NCBI RefSeq assembly: GCF_000416985.1
Contig: NZ_ATDL01000015.1
Coordinates: forward strand, 496,001-560,000
Direction: 5' to 3'
DNA length: 64,000 bases
Source: Sphingobacterium paucimobilis HER1398
Lineage (GTDB): Bacteria; Bacteroidota; Bacteroidia; Sphingobacteriales; Sphingobacteriaceae
Shown piece by piece: positions 7,895 through 17,739 of this stretch. The position numbers and the translations under genes were made by a program. The first letter of the stretch is position 1, and each line of letters begins with the position of its first letter. Under the pieces are notes generated by a model. That model did not search any database. It was not told the DNA's origin and saw only the letters and a program-made list of their open reading frames with translations.

Positions 7895-9952
7895 TTAGTT
7901 TACATCTCCCACATCATACGATATTTTGTCTATTACGCGGTGCACAGGCAGTGAAAACCAGAATTCAGCACCTTTGCCGTAGGTACTTCTAAGGCCAATT
8001 TGTCCACCATGCTGTTTGACGATTTCTGCAGATATATATAAGCCAATCCCAAAACCCTGAATCCGTTCCCCTCTTTTTTGATTCACTCGATAAAACTTAT
8101 CAAATATATAAGGTTGGTCCTTAATAGGTATACCTAACCCCTGATCCGTTACAGTAATACCACACTGTGCTCCTTCAATAAATGTGGTCACATACACCGA
8201 ACTCTCCACAGGAGTATACTTGATCGCATTATTGATAAAATTAAGAATTACTCCCTCCACTTTGTGCATATCGGCATTCACCAGAAAACAGCTGGAGGTA
8301 TTAAAATAAAGCTTATTATTAGGTTGAATAACCTCATACATCGCCTTAATCTTTTCCATTAGATCACAAAAATTAAATACAGATTTATCCAGTTCCAATT
8401 GTCCGTTCTGAAGTTTGGAGACATTCAAAAAGCCCTCAATAAGATTTTTCATACGCCCTCCCTGATCCAACGCCTGGCCCAGCATCTCAATTTTCTTTGA
8501 TTCCTCAAATTGATGGTATCGTTTCGACAAGAGCTGTAAAAATGTTAAAATAGTTGTCAACGGAGTTTTAAGTTCATGACTAGCAATACTAATAAAGTCC
8601 AGCTTACGTTGCATCTCTTCTTTCGCCTGTGTCAAATCAATCAGAATCCCCTGTATATAGGTCTGTTTTGCATCAAGATACTGTATAGCCACAAGCCGTA
8701 TCCATATACCAGCCTTAGTTTCCACATTTTCAATCTCACACAGCATATCCATAGGTACATTATTCGAAACCAGTTGAAAAAATGCTTCATGCAACGGTTT
8801 ACGGTATTTATCCGAAAAGCAGGACAGAAATTGTTTAAAACCTAAAGAAGATCCCAATTCAAATCCAAATTGCTTTTGGGCATGTTCATTGAACCAAATC
8901 TCATCCATGTTTTTAGAAATGCTGAATGTACCTATTCCCGCCGCATCAATCACCATACGAAGTTCTTTTTCCTTCTGAGCGATTATATGATGATAGGTTG
9001 TAATTTGCTCCTGTTGGAGCATACTATCCGTCACATCCCGAGATACACCTATCAGCCACAAAGGAATTCCATTTTGATCAAAGAACACTTTCCCCTTACT
9101 GTTGATCCACCGCATAGGGCTAGCTTTCACCTTATTCACACGAAATAAAATCTCATATTCCCCTCCGTTGCCCGGACGTTTTGCATTTTCAATAATATCT
9201 GCAATAGACTTTCGATCATTTGGGACTACAGCCTCCATAGCGACAGACACATCCAAACTTTCTACACCTTCAAAGCCAAGAAGCGATTGTGTAATCTCAT
9301 CCCAATGCAACCTATTGCTATCAAAATATAAAGTCCAAGTGCCAAAATTAGCCGCCTTTAACGCCATATCCAGCTGCTCTTCACGCACGATTATTCTCGA
9401 CAAAATGGATTTAGCCATTTCTTTCAGTTGAACTTCATCCTCATAGTTAGCAAACAAAGACCTAATAGTCTCAATATTAGCTTGAGTCAGTCGAGCTACA
9501 TCTGTCGTGGTATCGAAAAGATCTTCTAAAACCCGCTTCTCGATCTCGCCATTGTCCTTCCCTTCCCTTTTCACCGCGGCACTTATCGTACCACAGTGCA
9601 ACAATGCATAAGTATTACCTGCTGCATCCAAGAATGGCCTTAATTCCATATCAAAATAGCAGGTTTCCACTTTCCCACCTAGATAAAGCTCCATAGGCAT
9701 ATCATTGCCAATAAAAGGCAATCCTGTTCTCCAGACCTCCTTGGCCTTCCGAACAAACGACGCACTGATAACAACCTCGTTTTCAACGTCTAAAACCCAT
9801 CCTACAGAAGACTCCTTCCTTCCCCAATAAGACAACATCTTTTTATTAACAAATCGAACTCGTAGATCATCATTGTCGTAGACAGCAACAGCTTCAGAAG
9901 AGGAATAGCTCAAAATATCAAGAAGTACGGCATCGGATAATATCATTCCCAT
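7895..9952 (-). CDS. Orphan PAS-domain sensor histidine kinase
   Basis: A 685-aa soluble kinase without a signal peptide or membrane helices. The N-terminal PAS-like domain (about 10-130) is followed by a helical linker. Two further PAS domains follow at about 190-310 (GTWTLYFDSNRLHWD) and 330-445 (GTFSISKNMDEIWFN). Next come the HisKA dimerisation domain with the phospho-acceptor H-box (SIASHELKTPL), and the HATPase_c domain with N-box (NFINNAIKYTP), G1 (DQGLGIP), F-box (IFDKFYR) and G2 (GFGIGLYIS). It is predicted to sense a cytoplasmic small molecule or redox signal and to phosphorylate a response regulator encoded elsewhere, since none is adjacent. It is isolated between a bidirectional terminator and a divergent lipoprotein gene. 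Confidence 0.88.
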   Translation of the reverse strand: MGMILSDAVLLDILSYSSSEAVAVYDNDDLRVRFVNKKMLSYWGRKESSVGWVLDVENEVVISASFVRKAKEVWRTGLPFIGNDMPMELYLGGKVETCYFDMELRPFLDAAGNTYALLHCGTISAAVKREGKDNGEIEKRVLEDLFDTTTDVARLTQANIETIRSLFANYEDEVQLKEMAKSILSRIIVREEQLDMALKAANFGTWTLYFDSNRLHWDEITQSLLGFEGVESLDVSVAMEAVVPNDRKSIADIIENAKRPGNGGEYEILFRVNKVKASPMRWINSKGKVFFDQNGIPLWLIGVSRDVTDSMLQQEQITTYHHIIAQKEKELRMVIDAAGIGTFSISKNMDEIWFNEHAQKQFGFELGSSLGFKQFLSCFSDKYRKPLHEAFFQLVSNNVPMDMLCEIENVETKAGIWIRLVAIQYLDAKQTYIQGILIDLTQAKEEMQRKLDFISIASHELKTPLTTILTFLQLLSKRYHQFEESKKIEMLGQALDQGGRMKNLIEGFLNVSKLQNGQLELDKSVFNFCDLMEKIKAMYEVIQPNNKLYFNTSSCFLVNADMHKVEGVILNFINNAIKYTPVESSVYVTTFIEGAQCGITVTDQGLGIPIKDQPYIFDKFYRVNQKRGERIQGFGIGLYISAEIVKQHGGQIGLRSTYGKGAEFWFSLPVHRVIDKISYDVGDVN

Positions 9953-10031
9953 AAAAAGATTGGTTTAAAAGCACACACACATCTATCCTTATGCGACACA
10001 ATGTCTGCACAACAATATACACGAAATTTTT

Positions 10032-10039
10032 TATTTTTG
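10032..10039 (+). promoter_or_regulatory. Candidate -7 box upstream of the lipoprotein gene
   Basis: TATTTTTG fits TAnnTTTG. It is 111 bp before the start at 10151, so the 5' UTR would be long. This is a tentative assignment. Confidence 0.3.
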
Positions 10040-10150
10040 CAGTAACAACTTTTTCGCAAACCTTATAAAAAGTAAATTCATTTTATTTTTATATACCTTT
10101 AAGTATGCTTACCTCGTTATTAATGACGAGTAACTATCAAAAAAATAATC

Positions 10151-10591
10151 ATGCAATATCCCGCTTTATCAAAAATAGCTTACATACTGTCATGTATGTT
10201 ATTTTTAGCTTGTAACAATCCTAATCAAAACACTTCAGACCGAAAATCAGAACAAAAAAATGAGTCCTATTCAAATACGGATAGCCTCCCTGTCGATGAT
10301 TCCCCCATATGGAGCTATGATTACAATGCTGATACTTTAATTCGACTTGACTCCAATCGCAGTAATACCCTTACCGCAACAGAAGCTATAAACATAATCA
10401 ATAAAACATACCAAGGAAAAGTCACCTTAACTCTTGTAAGACAAGGAGCAGATACAATAAAAGTGAAAATAGAACACCCCGAAGTACTGACCCAGCAAAT
10501 GGGATCCACAGGAGCTCAGGCCTATATCGCCTTAGCTACATTCACCCTGACGGAACAAACAGGAGTAAACTACGTAACTTTTGATTTTTAG
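10151..10591 (+). CDS. Hypothetical small lipoprotein
   Basis: A 146-aa protein with a lipoprotein signal (YILSCMLFLAC, Cys21). A Ser/Asn/Gln-rich linker to about residue 55 is followed by a compact domain of about 90 residues containing TATEAINIINKTYQGKVTLTLV and ending in FTLTEQTGVNYVTFDF, which looks like alternating beta strands and helices. I do not recognise the family and assign no function. It stands alone between the divergent kinase and a convergent secreted-protein gene. Confidence 0.65.
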   Translation: MQYPALSKIAYILSCMLFLACNNPNQNTSDRKSEQKNESYSNTDSLPVDDSPIWSYDYNADTLIRLDSNRSNTLTATEAINIINKTYQGKVTLTLVRQGADTIKVKIEHPEVLTQQMGSTGAQAYIALATFTLTEQTGVNYVTFDF

Positions 10592-10689
10592 GAGGGAGAT
10601 CATGCCAGTCCCGGGACATACAGCAGGCATTCTTTTAGCAATCATCGCTAGATACCTTTCACAAGGTATAGAATAAAACAATTCTCAAT

Positions 10690-11145
10690 TTAGAGTGAAT
10701 CATAGTACTGCTTGAGTTCTATAATCAGTTCGTCGTAGAGTTTATCATCCGCTTTAAGCATCCCTTCATCCCTATAATAATAACTCCAATTGTCATTTGC
10801 TCTACCTGTTGATTGCAAAACTTCCCTATTAATCTGTAACCTGATTTTACTATTCTTTTCGTCGTTGACTTGAACAAAAAAATTGACGGTATAGCGCCGG
10901 TCCAGCTTTGTCCAAGCTTTCGGTTTCAAAATAAATCGTATCTGTACAAACCTTTGTCGACTATCTATAGATTGAATAAAATAATCCTTTTCCAATAAAA
11001 AAGATTGTAGATGCTCAAACGTTTTGTCGACATCCATATCAGATACCACCAAATAAGGAAGCTTAGGGCGCGCAACGGCACCACTCACAAACAAAGTCAG
11101 TAAAACACCCAGTAAAATTTTTGAAAACAAAAAGCCAATCCGCAT
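10690..11145 (-). CDS. Hypothetical secreted protein
   Basis: A 151-aa protein with a signal peptide (KILLGVLLTLFVSGAVA) and a mature domain of about 125 residues. The mature part contains FEHLQSFLLEKDYFIQSIDSRQRFVQI, several beta strands, and a C-terminal helix LYDELIIELKQYYDSL. The pattern of a helix followed by strands that end near a YYRDEG loop resembles small TBP-like periplasmic domains (DUF4468-type), but I cannot confirm this. It is convergent with the lipoprotein gene and upstream of the TonB receptor promoter region. Function unknown. Confidence 0.6.
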   Translation of the reverse strand: MRIGFLFSKILLGVLLTLFVSGAVARPKLPYLVVSDMDVDKTFEHLQSFLLEKDYFIQSIDSRQRFVQIRFILKPKAWTKLDRRYTVNFFVQVNDEKNSKIRLQINREVLQSTGRANDNWSYYYRDEGMLKADDKLYDELIIELKQYYDSL

Positions 11146-11277
11146 AATTAACAGTTTTTAAAAAAAACAATTCCTCCTTACTCACCCTATTAGATCCCAA
11201 CAGTAATACACTTTTACATCTATTATTTCCTAAAATACCTAAACCATCAAAGACATACAAATTTTCTCCCCCACCTC

Positions 11278-11299
11278 TTAGAATAGAAATATTCTAAAT
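11278..11299. promoter_or_regulatory. Fur-like operator dyad C (TonB receptor promoter)
   Basis: A perfect 8-bp inverted repeat, TTAGAATA-GAAA-TATTCTAA (11278-11297), overlaps a 19-mer (11281-11299) whose right arm is TCTAAAT, as in the esterase dyads. It lies about 31-33 bp upstream of dyad D. Confidence 0.5.
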
Positions 11300-11311
11300 A
11301 ACAACCCCTTT

Positions 11312-11330
11312 ATTTACATTTAATCTAAAT
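11312..11330. promoter_or_regulatory. Fur-like operator dyad D (TonB receptor promoter)
   Basis: ATTTACA-TTTAA-TCTAAAT is a 19-bp dyad with one arm mismatch. It ends 7 bp before the -7 box at 11338, so bound repressor would cover the core promoter. Confidence 0.6.
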
Positions 11331-11337
11331 AAAGATT

Positions 11338-11345
11338 TATATTTG
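11338..11345 (+). promoter_or_regulatory. -7 box of the TonB receptor gene
   Basis: TATATTTG matches TAnnTTTG exactly, 30 bp before the ATG at 11376. Because transcription must start downstream of it, the in-frame TTG at 11343 cannot be the start codon. Confidence 0.65.
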
Positions 11346-11375
11346 CACTGTTTTCAATTTATTACTAGAAAAGAT

Positions 11376-13772
11376 ATGCGCTATAGTTATAGCTTTGCTT
11401 TTTTGCTGTTTTCATACTGCTTAACAAATTTACTCTTCGCCCAATCAAATGATAGGATACAAGGTCGTGTTATACAACAGGACGGTCGTCCTATTGCGGA
11501 GGCGACTATAAAAATAGCTGATCAGACTATCCTATCACGTTCGGATGGTTCCTTCAACAGCACAAAAGCAATAAAAGGAAGACAGATTATTCGAATATCT
11601 GCAATCGGATATGTCCCTCATATGGATACCCTAGATATGGATAACGCTAAGAAAGTCTTCCTAGAAATAATACTCTACCCTAAGGAAAATACAATAGACC
11701 AAGTTGAGGTACAGGGAAAAACACAAATACAAAAACTTAGAGAAGAACCTATACGGAGTATTGTAATAGATACAAAAGCTGCTGCCGAACAACCGACTTC
11801 ACTGGCAGAAATCATGAACAGGGCACCGGGCATACGAATTAGACAAAGTGGCGGAGTCGGCAATCAAGTGGATGTATCTATAAACGGCTTCCAAGGAAAT
11901 GCAGTGCAATATTTCCGTGATGGAATCCCATTAGAATACCTCGGTGGTGGCTATGGCATCAACAATGTTCCTATCAATCAATTGGAACATGTCGAAATCT
12001 ATAAAGGAGTGGTCCCCGTAAATCTAGGTGGCGATGCTCTGGGAGGAGCTGTCAATCTAGTGACCAACCAAAATCATAAAAAAACATTTCAGGCTTCTTA
12101 TGAGGTAGGCTCATTTAACACCCACCTAATCAATCTGTCGGGACAGCAACAGTTTCGGAACAATTGGTTTGCTGGCATAGATGCTTTTGTTAATTATTCT
12201 GACAACGACTACCAGGTTGATATCGAGACTGTAGACGAGAATGCAAATCTAAAACCAGCACGGGTAAAACTCTTCCATAATGCTTACAAACACTATTTTA
12301 CAGAAGCTTATGCGGGTATTAAAAACAAAAAATGGGCTGATGAATTACGCTTGTCCATAGCTCTTTACCAAATAGACAGACAATCCCAGCATCCCGCATT
12401 AATGACGAATCCCTATGGCGCAATCAAACTCAACAACAAAGGGATCGTCCCTTCTATCCGTTATAAAAAATCCTTTTGGGATGACCGCATCGACTTAGAC
12501 CAATTTGTTTCCTACAGTAGCACCAATCGCCACAGAACCGACACCGTAAAAGGCACTTTTGACTGGTATGGAAAATTTACGCCAGGAACCTCCGTTGGAG
12601 AAAGTCCAAACCCTTCTTTAGCGAGCATAGATTATAAAAATATAATTAGTAGAACGGCACTATCTTTCCATATCACCCCGCAACATCAGATTCATACCAA
12701 CTTTATACTCAATCGTAATACACGTCAGGGAAGTGATCCCCTAGGGTTCCGCTTCACGGGAACTGATATAGATGTATTGAGCAAAGAGGCGACCTATCAA
12801 AAATCAATACTAGGTTTATCTTGGGAATCCAATTGGTTTAACAAAAGACTAACAAACCAACTGTTTATTAAACATTTTTCTTTTACATCAAAGGGAATCA
12901 ATGCATTTCTAAGCAACGACACTGACTTAAATAAGTATAAGTCAGTATCTGATCAGAGTTGGGGATTTGGAAATGCAGTCAAATATCAGATCAATAATAG
13001 GAGCTTCCTAAGAGCTTCTGTCGAGCTTACCAATCGCCTCCCCCTCCAAGAGGAATTGTTTGGGGATAATGATACCAGAGCTCCTAATTTTGACCTCAAA
13101 CCAGAGCGGAGTTTTAATGCCAACTTAGGTTATCGCTACGCTACAGAAAACTTTGCGACAGAAGTAGGAACCTTCTACCGCCGCACCAAAGGGATGATAC
13201 TCTTGACACCTATACAGACGCCATTCTCACAGTACAAGAATCTAGACAGCATACAAGGCTATGGTTTTGATATAGACCTGTCCTATAGGTTGTTTAAACA
13301 TTTTGAAATTACGGGAAATGCAACCTGGCAGGATCTCCGTATGGTTGACATCGGTGTACCATTGTATAAATGGATCGAGGGTACTCGTGTTACCAATACC
13401 CCTTATTTTTTTAGCAATATTGGCTTGAAGGCTAATTTCCAAAATGTATTTGCAAAAAATGATGCAATCAAACCTTATATCCATTATAACTTCATCCGTG
13501 AGTTTTATCTAGTCCATATTCCGAAAGACAAAGAAGCGGATGGTTTTTTGGGGCTCACAGGTAGCTCCAAAGTCGACACAAAAGACTTAGTTCCTGATCA
13601 GAGTTTAATGAATGTCGGCTTCAATTACGTCTTCCCTTCATCAAAATGGTCACTGAGTGCCGAAGTCAAAAATCTTATGGATGCTAAATTATACGATTAC
13701 TATAAAATACAGCGACCTGGACGAAGTGTGCATGTCAAAATAAATTATTACATAAAATCATTTAAAAGTTAA
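11376..13772 (+). CDS. TonB-dependent outer-membrane siderophore receptor
   Basis: A 798-aa protein with a signal peptide (LLFSYCLTNLLFAQ) and an N-terminal carboxypeptidase-regulatory-like beta-sandwich (about 25-110, RIQGRVIQQDGRPI...FNSTK). The plug domain (about 130-235) contains EIMNRAPGIRIRQSGG, NGFQGNAVQYFRDG and EIYKGVVPVNLGGDALGGAVN. A 22-strand-type barrel with TRLPLQEELFGDN-like and KPERSFNANLGY segments fills the rest. The ATG at 11376 is chosen from the promoter position and signal peptide. The DUF4374 lipoprotein gene follows after 4 bp. This TonB receptor plus DUF4374 pairing resembles the Xus xenosiderophore system of Bacteroides, from memory of that family. The substrate is probably a ferric catecholate, but that is inferred. 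Confidence 0.88.
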   Translation: MRYSYSFAFLLFSYCLTNLLFAQSNDRIQGRVIQQDGRPIAEATIKIADQTILSRSDGSFNSTKAIKGRQIIRISAIGYVPHMDTLDMDNAKKVFLEIILYPKENTIDQVEVQGKTQIQKLREEPIRSIVIDTKAAAEQPTSLAEIMNRAPGIRIRQSGGVGNQVDVSINGFQGNAVQYFRDGIPLEYLGGGYGINNVPINQLEHVEIYKGVVPVNLGGDALGGAVNLVTNQNHKKTFQASYEVGSFNTHLINLSGQQQFRNNWFAGIDAFVNYSDNDYQVDIETVDENANLKPARVKLFHNAYKHYFTEAYAGIKNKKWADELRLSIALYQIDRQSQHPALMTNPYGAIKLNNKGIVPSIRYKKSFWDDRIDLDQFVSYSSTNRHRTDTVKGTFDWYGKFTPGTSVGESPNPSLASIDYKNIISRTALSFHITPQHQIHTNFILNRNTRQGSDPLGFRFTGTDIDVLSKEATYQKSILGLSWESNWFNKRLTNQLFIKHFSFTSKGINAFLSNDTDLNKYKSVSDQSWGFGNAVKYQINNRSFLRASVELTNRLPLQEELFGDNDTRAPNFDLKPERSFNANLGYRYATENFATEVGTFYRRTKGMILLTPIQTPFSQYKNLDSIQGYGFDIDLSYRLFKHFEITGNATWQDLRMVDIGVPLYKWIEGTRVTNTPYFFSNIGLKANFQNVFAKNDAIKPYIHYNFIREFYLVHIPKDKEADGFLGLTGSSKVDTKDLVPDQSLMNVGFNYVFPSSKWSLSAEVKNLMDAKLYDYYKIQRPGRSVHVKINYYIKSFKS

Positions 13773-13776
13773 TATC

Positions 13777-15081
13777 ATGAATAAGATCGGTTTTAATTTT
13801 GTATTAGGACTATTGTCAACGACTCTATTTTTTGGAGCCTGTAAAAGCGACAAAACTTCTGATCCCGACCCTGAAGAACAATCGCAATCTAAATACGTCG
13901 TAATGACGGTCAGTGATCGCAACCAACCCAATGGTGGCGGCTACATATCGGCATTTGATCAATACCCGAGCGGGACAATCTCCAATGTTACAGGAGAAAA
14001 GACTCTACAAGGCGTCAAAGGTATGGCAGGCTAGAGACCCTATGGCAACTGGATCTTTAAAATGGTGCGTAGCAGTGATGCCGCTCAAGGTATCGAAAAA
14101 ATTGAAATTGCTCCTAACGGAAAAGTTACTGTAGGGAAATTCATTTCTTCCAAAAACCAAACCGAAGCCGCTAAATATAATGGAACCGGAAATTTTGTAA
14201 TACAAAATGAAACATCCGGTTTTTATTGGGACGCCGCAGAACCTCTGAATATCCAAAAATTCAGCCCTGCTGAGATGAGAAACACAGGTTCCATAGACCT
14301 TGTTCAAGTGGTGAATGCAAACATTAAAGAAGGTGATGCCGCAGCTATCAAATTCAAATCCATAGGCCAAAAGTTTCTTGCCATAAAAGGAGGCAAGTTA
14401 TTTGCGAACATCACCTATGGCAAACTGAATACGACTCAAGCTGGATTTTTTGACGACTATTTTCCTGACGTCTACATAGCGGTCATAGATATAGCTACGG
14501 GCAAACACGAAAAAACCATAAAAATAGAAAATACAGGAGGTATTGCCTATATTAACGATAATCCGATGTACGATTTTGACACCAATGGGGACCTTTATAT
14601 CGTAACGCAGGGAACGCATGCACAGGGACTTGGAGGAAAATCCAAAATAGTCCGTATAAAAGCCAACGAAACCGATATTGACAAGGACTGGACACTTCAC
14701 TTTTCTGATTTCAGACCTGAGGACAATGGTAAGTTTGTAGGCGTATATGCTAAAAACGGTCAATTGATCGTCGTTTTAAATACTGAAAAGTTAGAAGGCG
14801 GCCCCACCGGAAACATCAACAGCAAAGACATCTGGAAATTCCACGTCGTAGATGTCACTAAAAAATCCTTTAAAGAGATTGAAGGTATACCTACTGGAAT
14901 CAATCCTGGTGCGGCCCTAGCTGTGGTAGAGGTTGATAATAAAGTATTATTAAGAGGTGCTGTTTCTTCAGGAGCAAATGCGTACTACGAGTATAACTAC
15001 GCTACCAATACCGCTACGAAATCGTTCGAAGTAAAAGAAGGAGGAACGCTGACAGGCTTTGTCAAAATACAGGTCAAATAA
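13777..15081 (+). pseudogene. DUF4374 surface lipoprotein gene interrupted by an in-frame TAG
   Basis: A lipoprotein signal (LSTTLFFGAC, Cys22) starts a DUF4374-like reading frame. A TAG at 14032-14034 stops translation after 85 codons (...GVKGMAG-stop-RPYGNWIFKM). The same frame then continues with a typical DUF4374 body to 15081, so the full length would be 434 codons. No frameshift is needed; one substitution (for example TAT or TAC to TAG) explains the lesion. DUF4374 lipoproteins are thought to be surface siderophore-binding propellers that partner the adjacent TonB receptor. An internal start at 14062 would lack any export signal. It could be a real nonsense mutation, a sequencing error or a suppressed stop. 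Confidence 0.8.
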
Positions 15082-15107
15082 TTTTACATCCATATCTTTT
15101 TTTCAGG

Positions 15108-15139
15108 AATAAGGGCTGCAACAAGTTGCAGCCCTTATT
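15108..15139. terminator. Bidirectional terminator between the DUF4374 gene and rtcB
   Basis: A 15-bp stem (15108-15122 with 15125-15139, core AAGGGCTGCAAC) with a 2-nt loop. AATAA/TTATT ends give short A/T flanks in both directions. It serves two convergent genes. Confidence 0.85.
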
Positions 15140-15160
15140 TCGTAACGTATATCGACCACA

Positions 15161-16582
15161 CTAATCTTCTCGAGAACCATCGTCTGCCATACGAACAATC
15201 TTAGGTAAAAAAGTAGCTACCTCATCCACCAATCCAGTTTGAGCGGCCATTACCGTATGGATATCTTTGTATGCCATTGGTGCTTCATCCATTCCCGCTC
15301 CCAACAAGCGTACCCCATTATCAGCAAGCATCATCTTCAATTCCACTGCAGACAACGTCTTAATAGCCTGTGTACGGCTCATCAATCGTCCGGCACCATG
15401 AGAAGCTGAGTTAACAGCAGTCACCTCCCCCTTACCACGCACTAAAAAACCTGGAGTAGCCATAGATCCTGGAATAATTCCCATTACCCCTTTACCTGCT
15501 GGCGTTGCCCCTTTACGATGTACAATTACTTCTGCCCCGTTATACTGTTCTTTCCAAGCAAAATTATGGTGGTTCTCAATCTTCGTCAAAAGAGCGGCTC
15601 CCAACGCACGTCTAATTTTATCATGGATTACCTCATGACAGGCAGAAGCATAATCTCCTGCCAGGTTCATCGCCAACCAGTATTCTTGTCCCTCCGCCGA
15701 ATTCAAATCAAGATAAGCCAGATTCTCTGCCTGATAAGGAAGCTTACACAATTGCTTTGCTAGCTTTGTATAATGCCCTGCAATAGTCGCACCTAATCCA
15801 CGCGATCCCGAATGTGTCAACAGCGCTAGATATTTCCCTTTTTCTACCCCTAAAGCTGGATCTGAATCTGCAAACTCCATTACCCCAAATTCAACGAAGT
15901 GATTCCCCCCGCCCGAAGAACCTAATTGCGTCCAAGCCTTATCTTTCAAGGCCCGAACAAAAGCATTGGACTCAAAAACAGAACTATCTAAGACACTATG
16001 ATCTACACGCTCGTGCTTCAGATATCCGTTACCAGCTCCAAAACGCGTGTGCTTCATAATCAATTCCTCCAATCTATCTTTATATTCCTCAATATAAGTC
16101 GCCGGGATATCAAATACAGATAAAGCCATACGGCAACCGATATCTACCCCTACTCAATATGGTATCACTGCATTATCAGTAGCCAACACACCCCCGATAG
16201 GTAGGCCATACCCCTGATGAGCATCCGGCATAAGCGCTCCCGTAACAGTAACAGGCAATCGCATGGCTATATCCATCTGTTTTCTTGCTCCTGCCTCAAT
16301 ATGTTCTTCTCCAAACACCCTATAGGCTAAGGATTCATCACGTAAGGGAATACATTCGTCCATGATACTATCCTGTAGTAATAACACTTCAGCCAATGGC
16401 TTGAATACTTCGTCCGTCAAAAATTCGTTTGGATCCGTTAATACCGCTTTAAAATTGGCTAACATCTGTTCACGCGTAAAACCTAATCGCCTCTTATTAA
16501 TCTTCAGTGCGACCCCCATCGCATGATTCTCTTTATAACCTATCGCTAGTAAATCATTACCATTGATTCTCTTATTTTCCAT
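15161..16582 (-). pseudogene. rtcB: RtcB RNA ligase gene interrupted by an in-frame TGA
   Basis: RtcB joins RNA 2',3'-cyclic-phosphate or 3'-phosphate ends to 5'-OH ends, using GTP and Mn(II). The frame covers the whole family length of about 473 codons. It shows PDAHQGYGLPIGG, the metal-ligand Cys in VDIGCRM, GGNHFVEF, HSGSRG, HHNFAW and the guanylylation-site motif HRKGATPAG. At 16154-16156 the codon between IPY and VGVDIGCRM is TGA where the family has Gly (GGA), splitting it into 142- and 322-residue parts. The break falls just before the catalytic Cys, so neither part alone should be active. It lies 62 bp downstream of the SPFH gene in the same operon. A point mutation and a sequencing error are both possible. 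Confidence 0.88.
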
Positions 16583-16644
16583 TTCCTGTTAAAATTATAC
16601 AAGTGTTACTTTAAAATTTACTTCTATTTTTTCCTACAGCGCCC

Positions 16645-17739
16645 CTACTTAACGAACAACTGTTTTAATTGATCGACAATCTGCCCATTTCCAGATACCG
16701 AGATACTGTTGATCTTCTCCGCGATCTTCTCCACATACTCCATCTCCTTCAACTTGAACAACATCGTATTCTCCTCCATTAACTTGGCTGTATTCAACAA
16801 GCTTCTTGTAGAAGCTGTTTCCTCTCGACGCATAATAATATTAGCCTGTGCCCGCTTCTCTGCAATCAATACCTGGTTCATGATCTCTCGCACATCACCT
16901 GGCAAGATAATATCCTTAAGCCCCCCCGTCAATAACCGTACCCCCAGACCATCAGCTTCATCTGCTGTAGCTTCAATCACATATTTGGAAATTTCTACTT
17001 TATTTTCCATTAATTCATCCAACGTCATCTGTCCAATATAGCGACGTAATACCAACTGCATCGACGAATACAATTGTTTTTCAAAATCCTTATTTTCCAC
17101 CAAAGCCCGCTCGATCGAATTAACCCAGTATTGTACCGAGAAATTAATTCTTAGCTGTGCTTTATCCTTCGTCAGAATTTCTTGTCCCGTAATCTCTAGG
17201 GTAGTCACACGTACATCTACCTTACTCACAGCAATACTTCTCGCATTCTTCCACCAATAGTAAGTACCAGCTTCCAGAAGCTTTACAAAAACTCCATCGA
17301 CAAACAATACACCTTTTTCGCACGCTTCGACCTTATATTGACGCACATAGTAAGCCAATGTTTGCTTTTCCAAAAGTTGACGTGATACCGTATCCGAAAT
17401 AGCAATATCTGAAATATTTTCAATCTGTATACGGTAGGATTGCAATCCCTTCCAGAACACATGCCGCCCCGCCGCAAGTACTTTATTAAAATTATTATTC
17501 ACAAAAACCAGCGCCAATTCGTCGTCAGCGATATCGACTACTTCGACCACAGCCGCGAAACCGTCGATCTGTAGCAACACATCGATGTCATGAACGGTAT
17601 GAAATGGCTTAGACAGATCATAGCATTCCAATTTTTCGCCAAAACCTAACCAATACTTTCCTTGTGTCAGCACACGCACTGCCAAGTTATGCTTAACAAC
17701 TATACCTACCTGATTTACATTTACTGTTACTCTTTTCAT
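16645..17739 (-). CDS. SPFH/band-7 slipin-family protein
   Basis: The frame is open to 17844, but the ATG at 17739 (MKRVTVNVNQVGIVV) matches the usual slipin start and gives 364 aa. The SPFH domain (about 60-250) includes ITGQEILTKDKAQLRINFSVQYWV and VLRRYIGQMTLDELMENK, followed by a helical region with EKRAQANIIMRREETASTRSLLNTA. There is no clear N-terminal membrane helix, as in the soluble slipins that pair with RtcB. SPFH proteins form membrane or protein scaffolds; the role in RNA repair is not known. Its context is rtcB downstream and tRNA-like sequences upstream on the same strand. Confidence 0.82.
   Translation of the reverse strand: MKRVTVNVNQVGIVVKHNLAVRVLTQGKYWLGFGEKLECYDLSKPFHTVHDIDVLLQIDGFAAVVEVVDIADDELALVFVNNNFNKVLAAGRHVFWKGLQSYRIQIENISDIAISDTVSRQLLEKQTLAYYVRQYKVEACEKGVLFVDGVFVKLLEAGTYYWWKNARSIAVSKVDVRVTTLEITGQEILTKDKAQLRINFSVQYWVNSIERALVENKDFEKQLYSSMQLVLRRYIGQMTLDELMENKVEISKYVIEATADEADGLGVRLLTGGLKDIILPGDVREIMNQVLIAEKRAQANIIMRREETASTRSLLNTAKLMEENTMLFKLKEMEYVEKIAEKINSISVSGNGQIVDQLKQLFVK

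Noticed and set aside
11343..11375. TTG start 11 codons upstream for the TonB receptor
   Set aside because: The TTG lies inside the TATATTTG -7 box, upstream of any transcript start. The ATG at 11376 leads directly into the signal peptide.
14032..14034. TAG in the DUF4374 gene as evidence of amber recoding in this organism
   Set aside because: No suppressor tRNA is visible in the window, and the other interrupted genes have different lesions (TGA, frameshift), so general TAG recoding is not supported.
16154..16156. In-frame TGA in rtcB as a selenocysteine codon
   Set aside because: The family residue at this position is Gly, not Cys. The catalytic Cys is still present a few residues later, and no SECIS-like hairpin or Sec machinery is visible. 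A nonsense mutation or sequence error is simpler.
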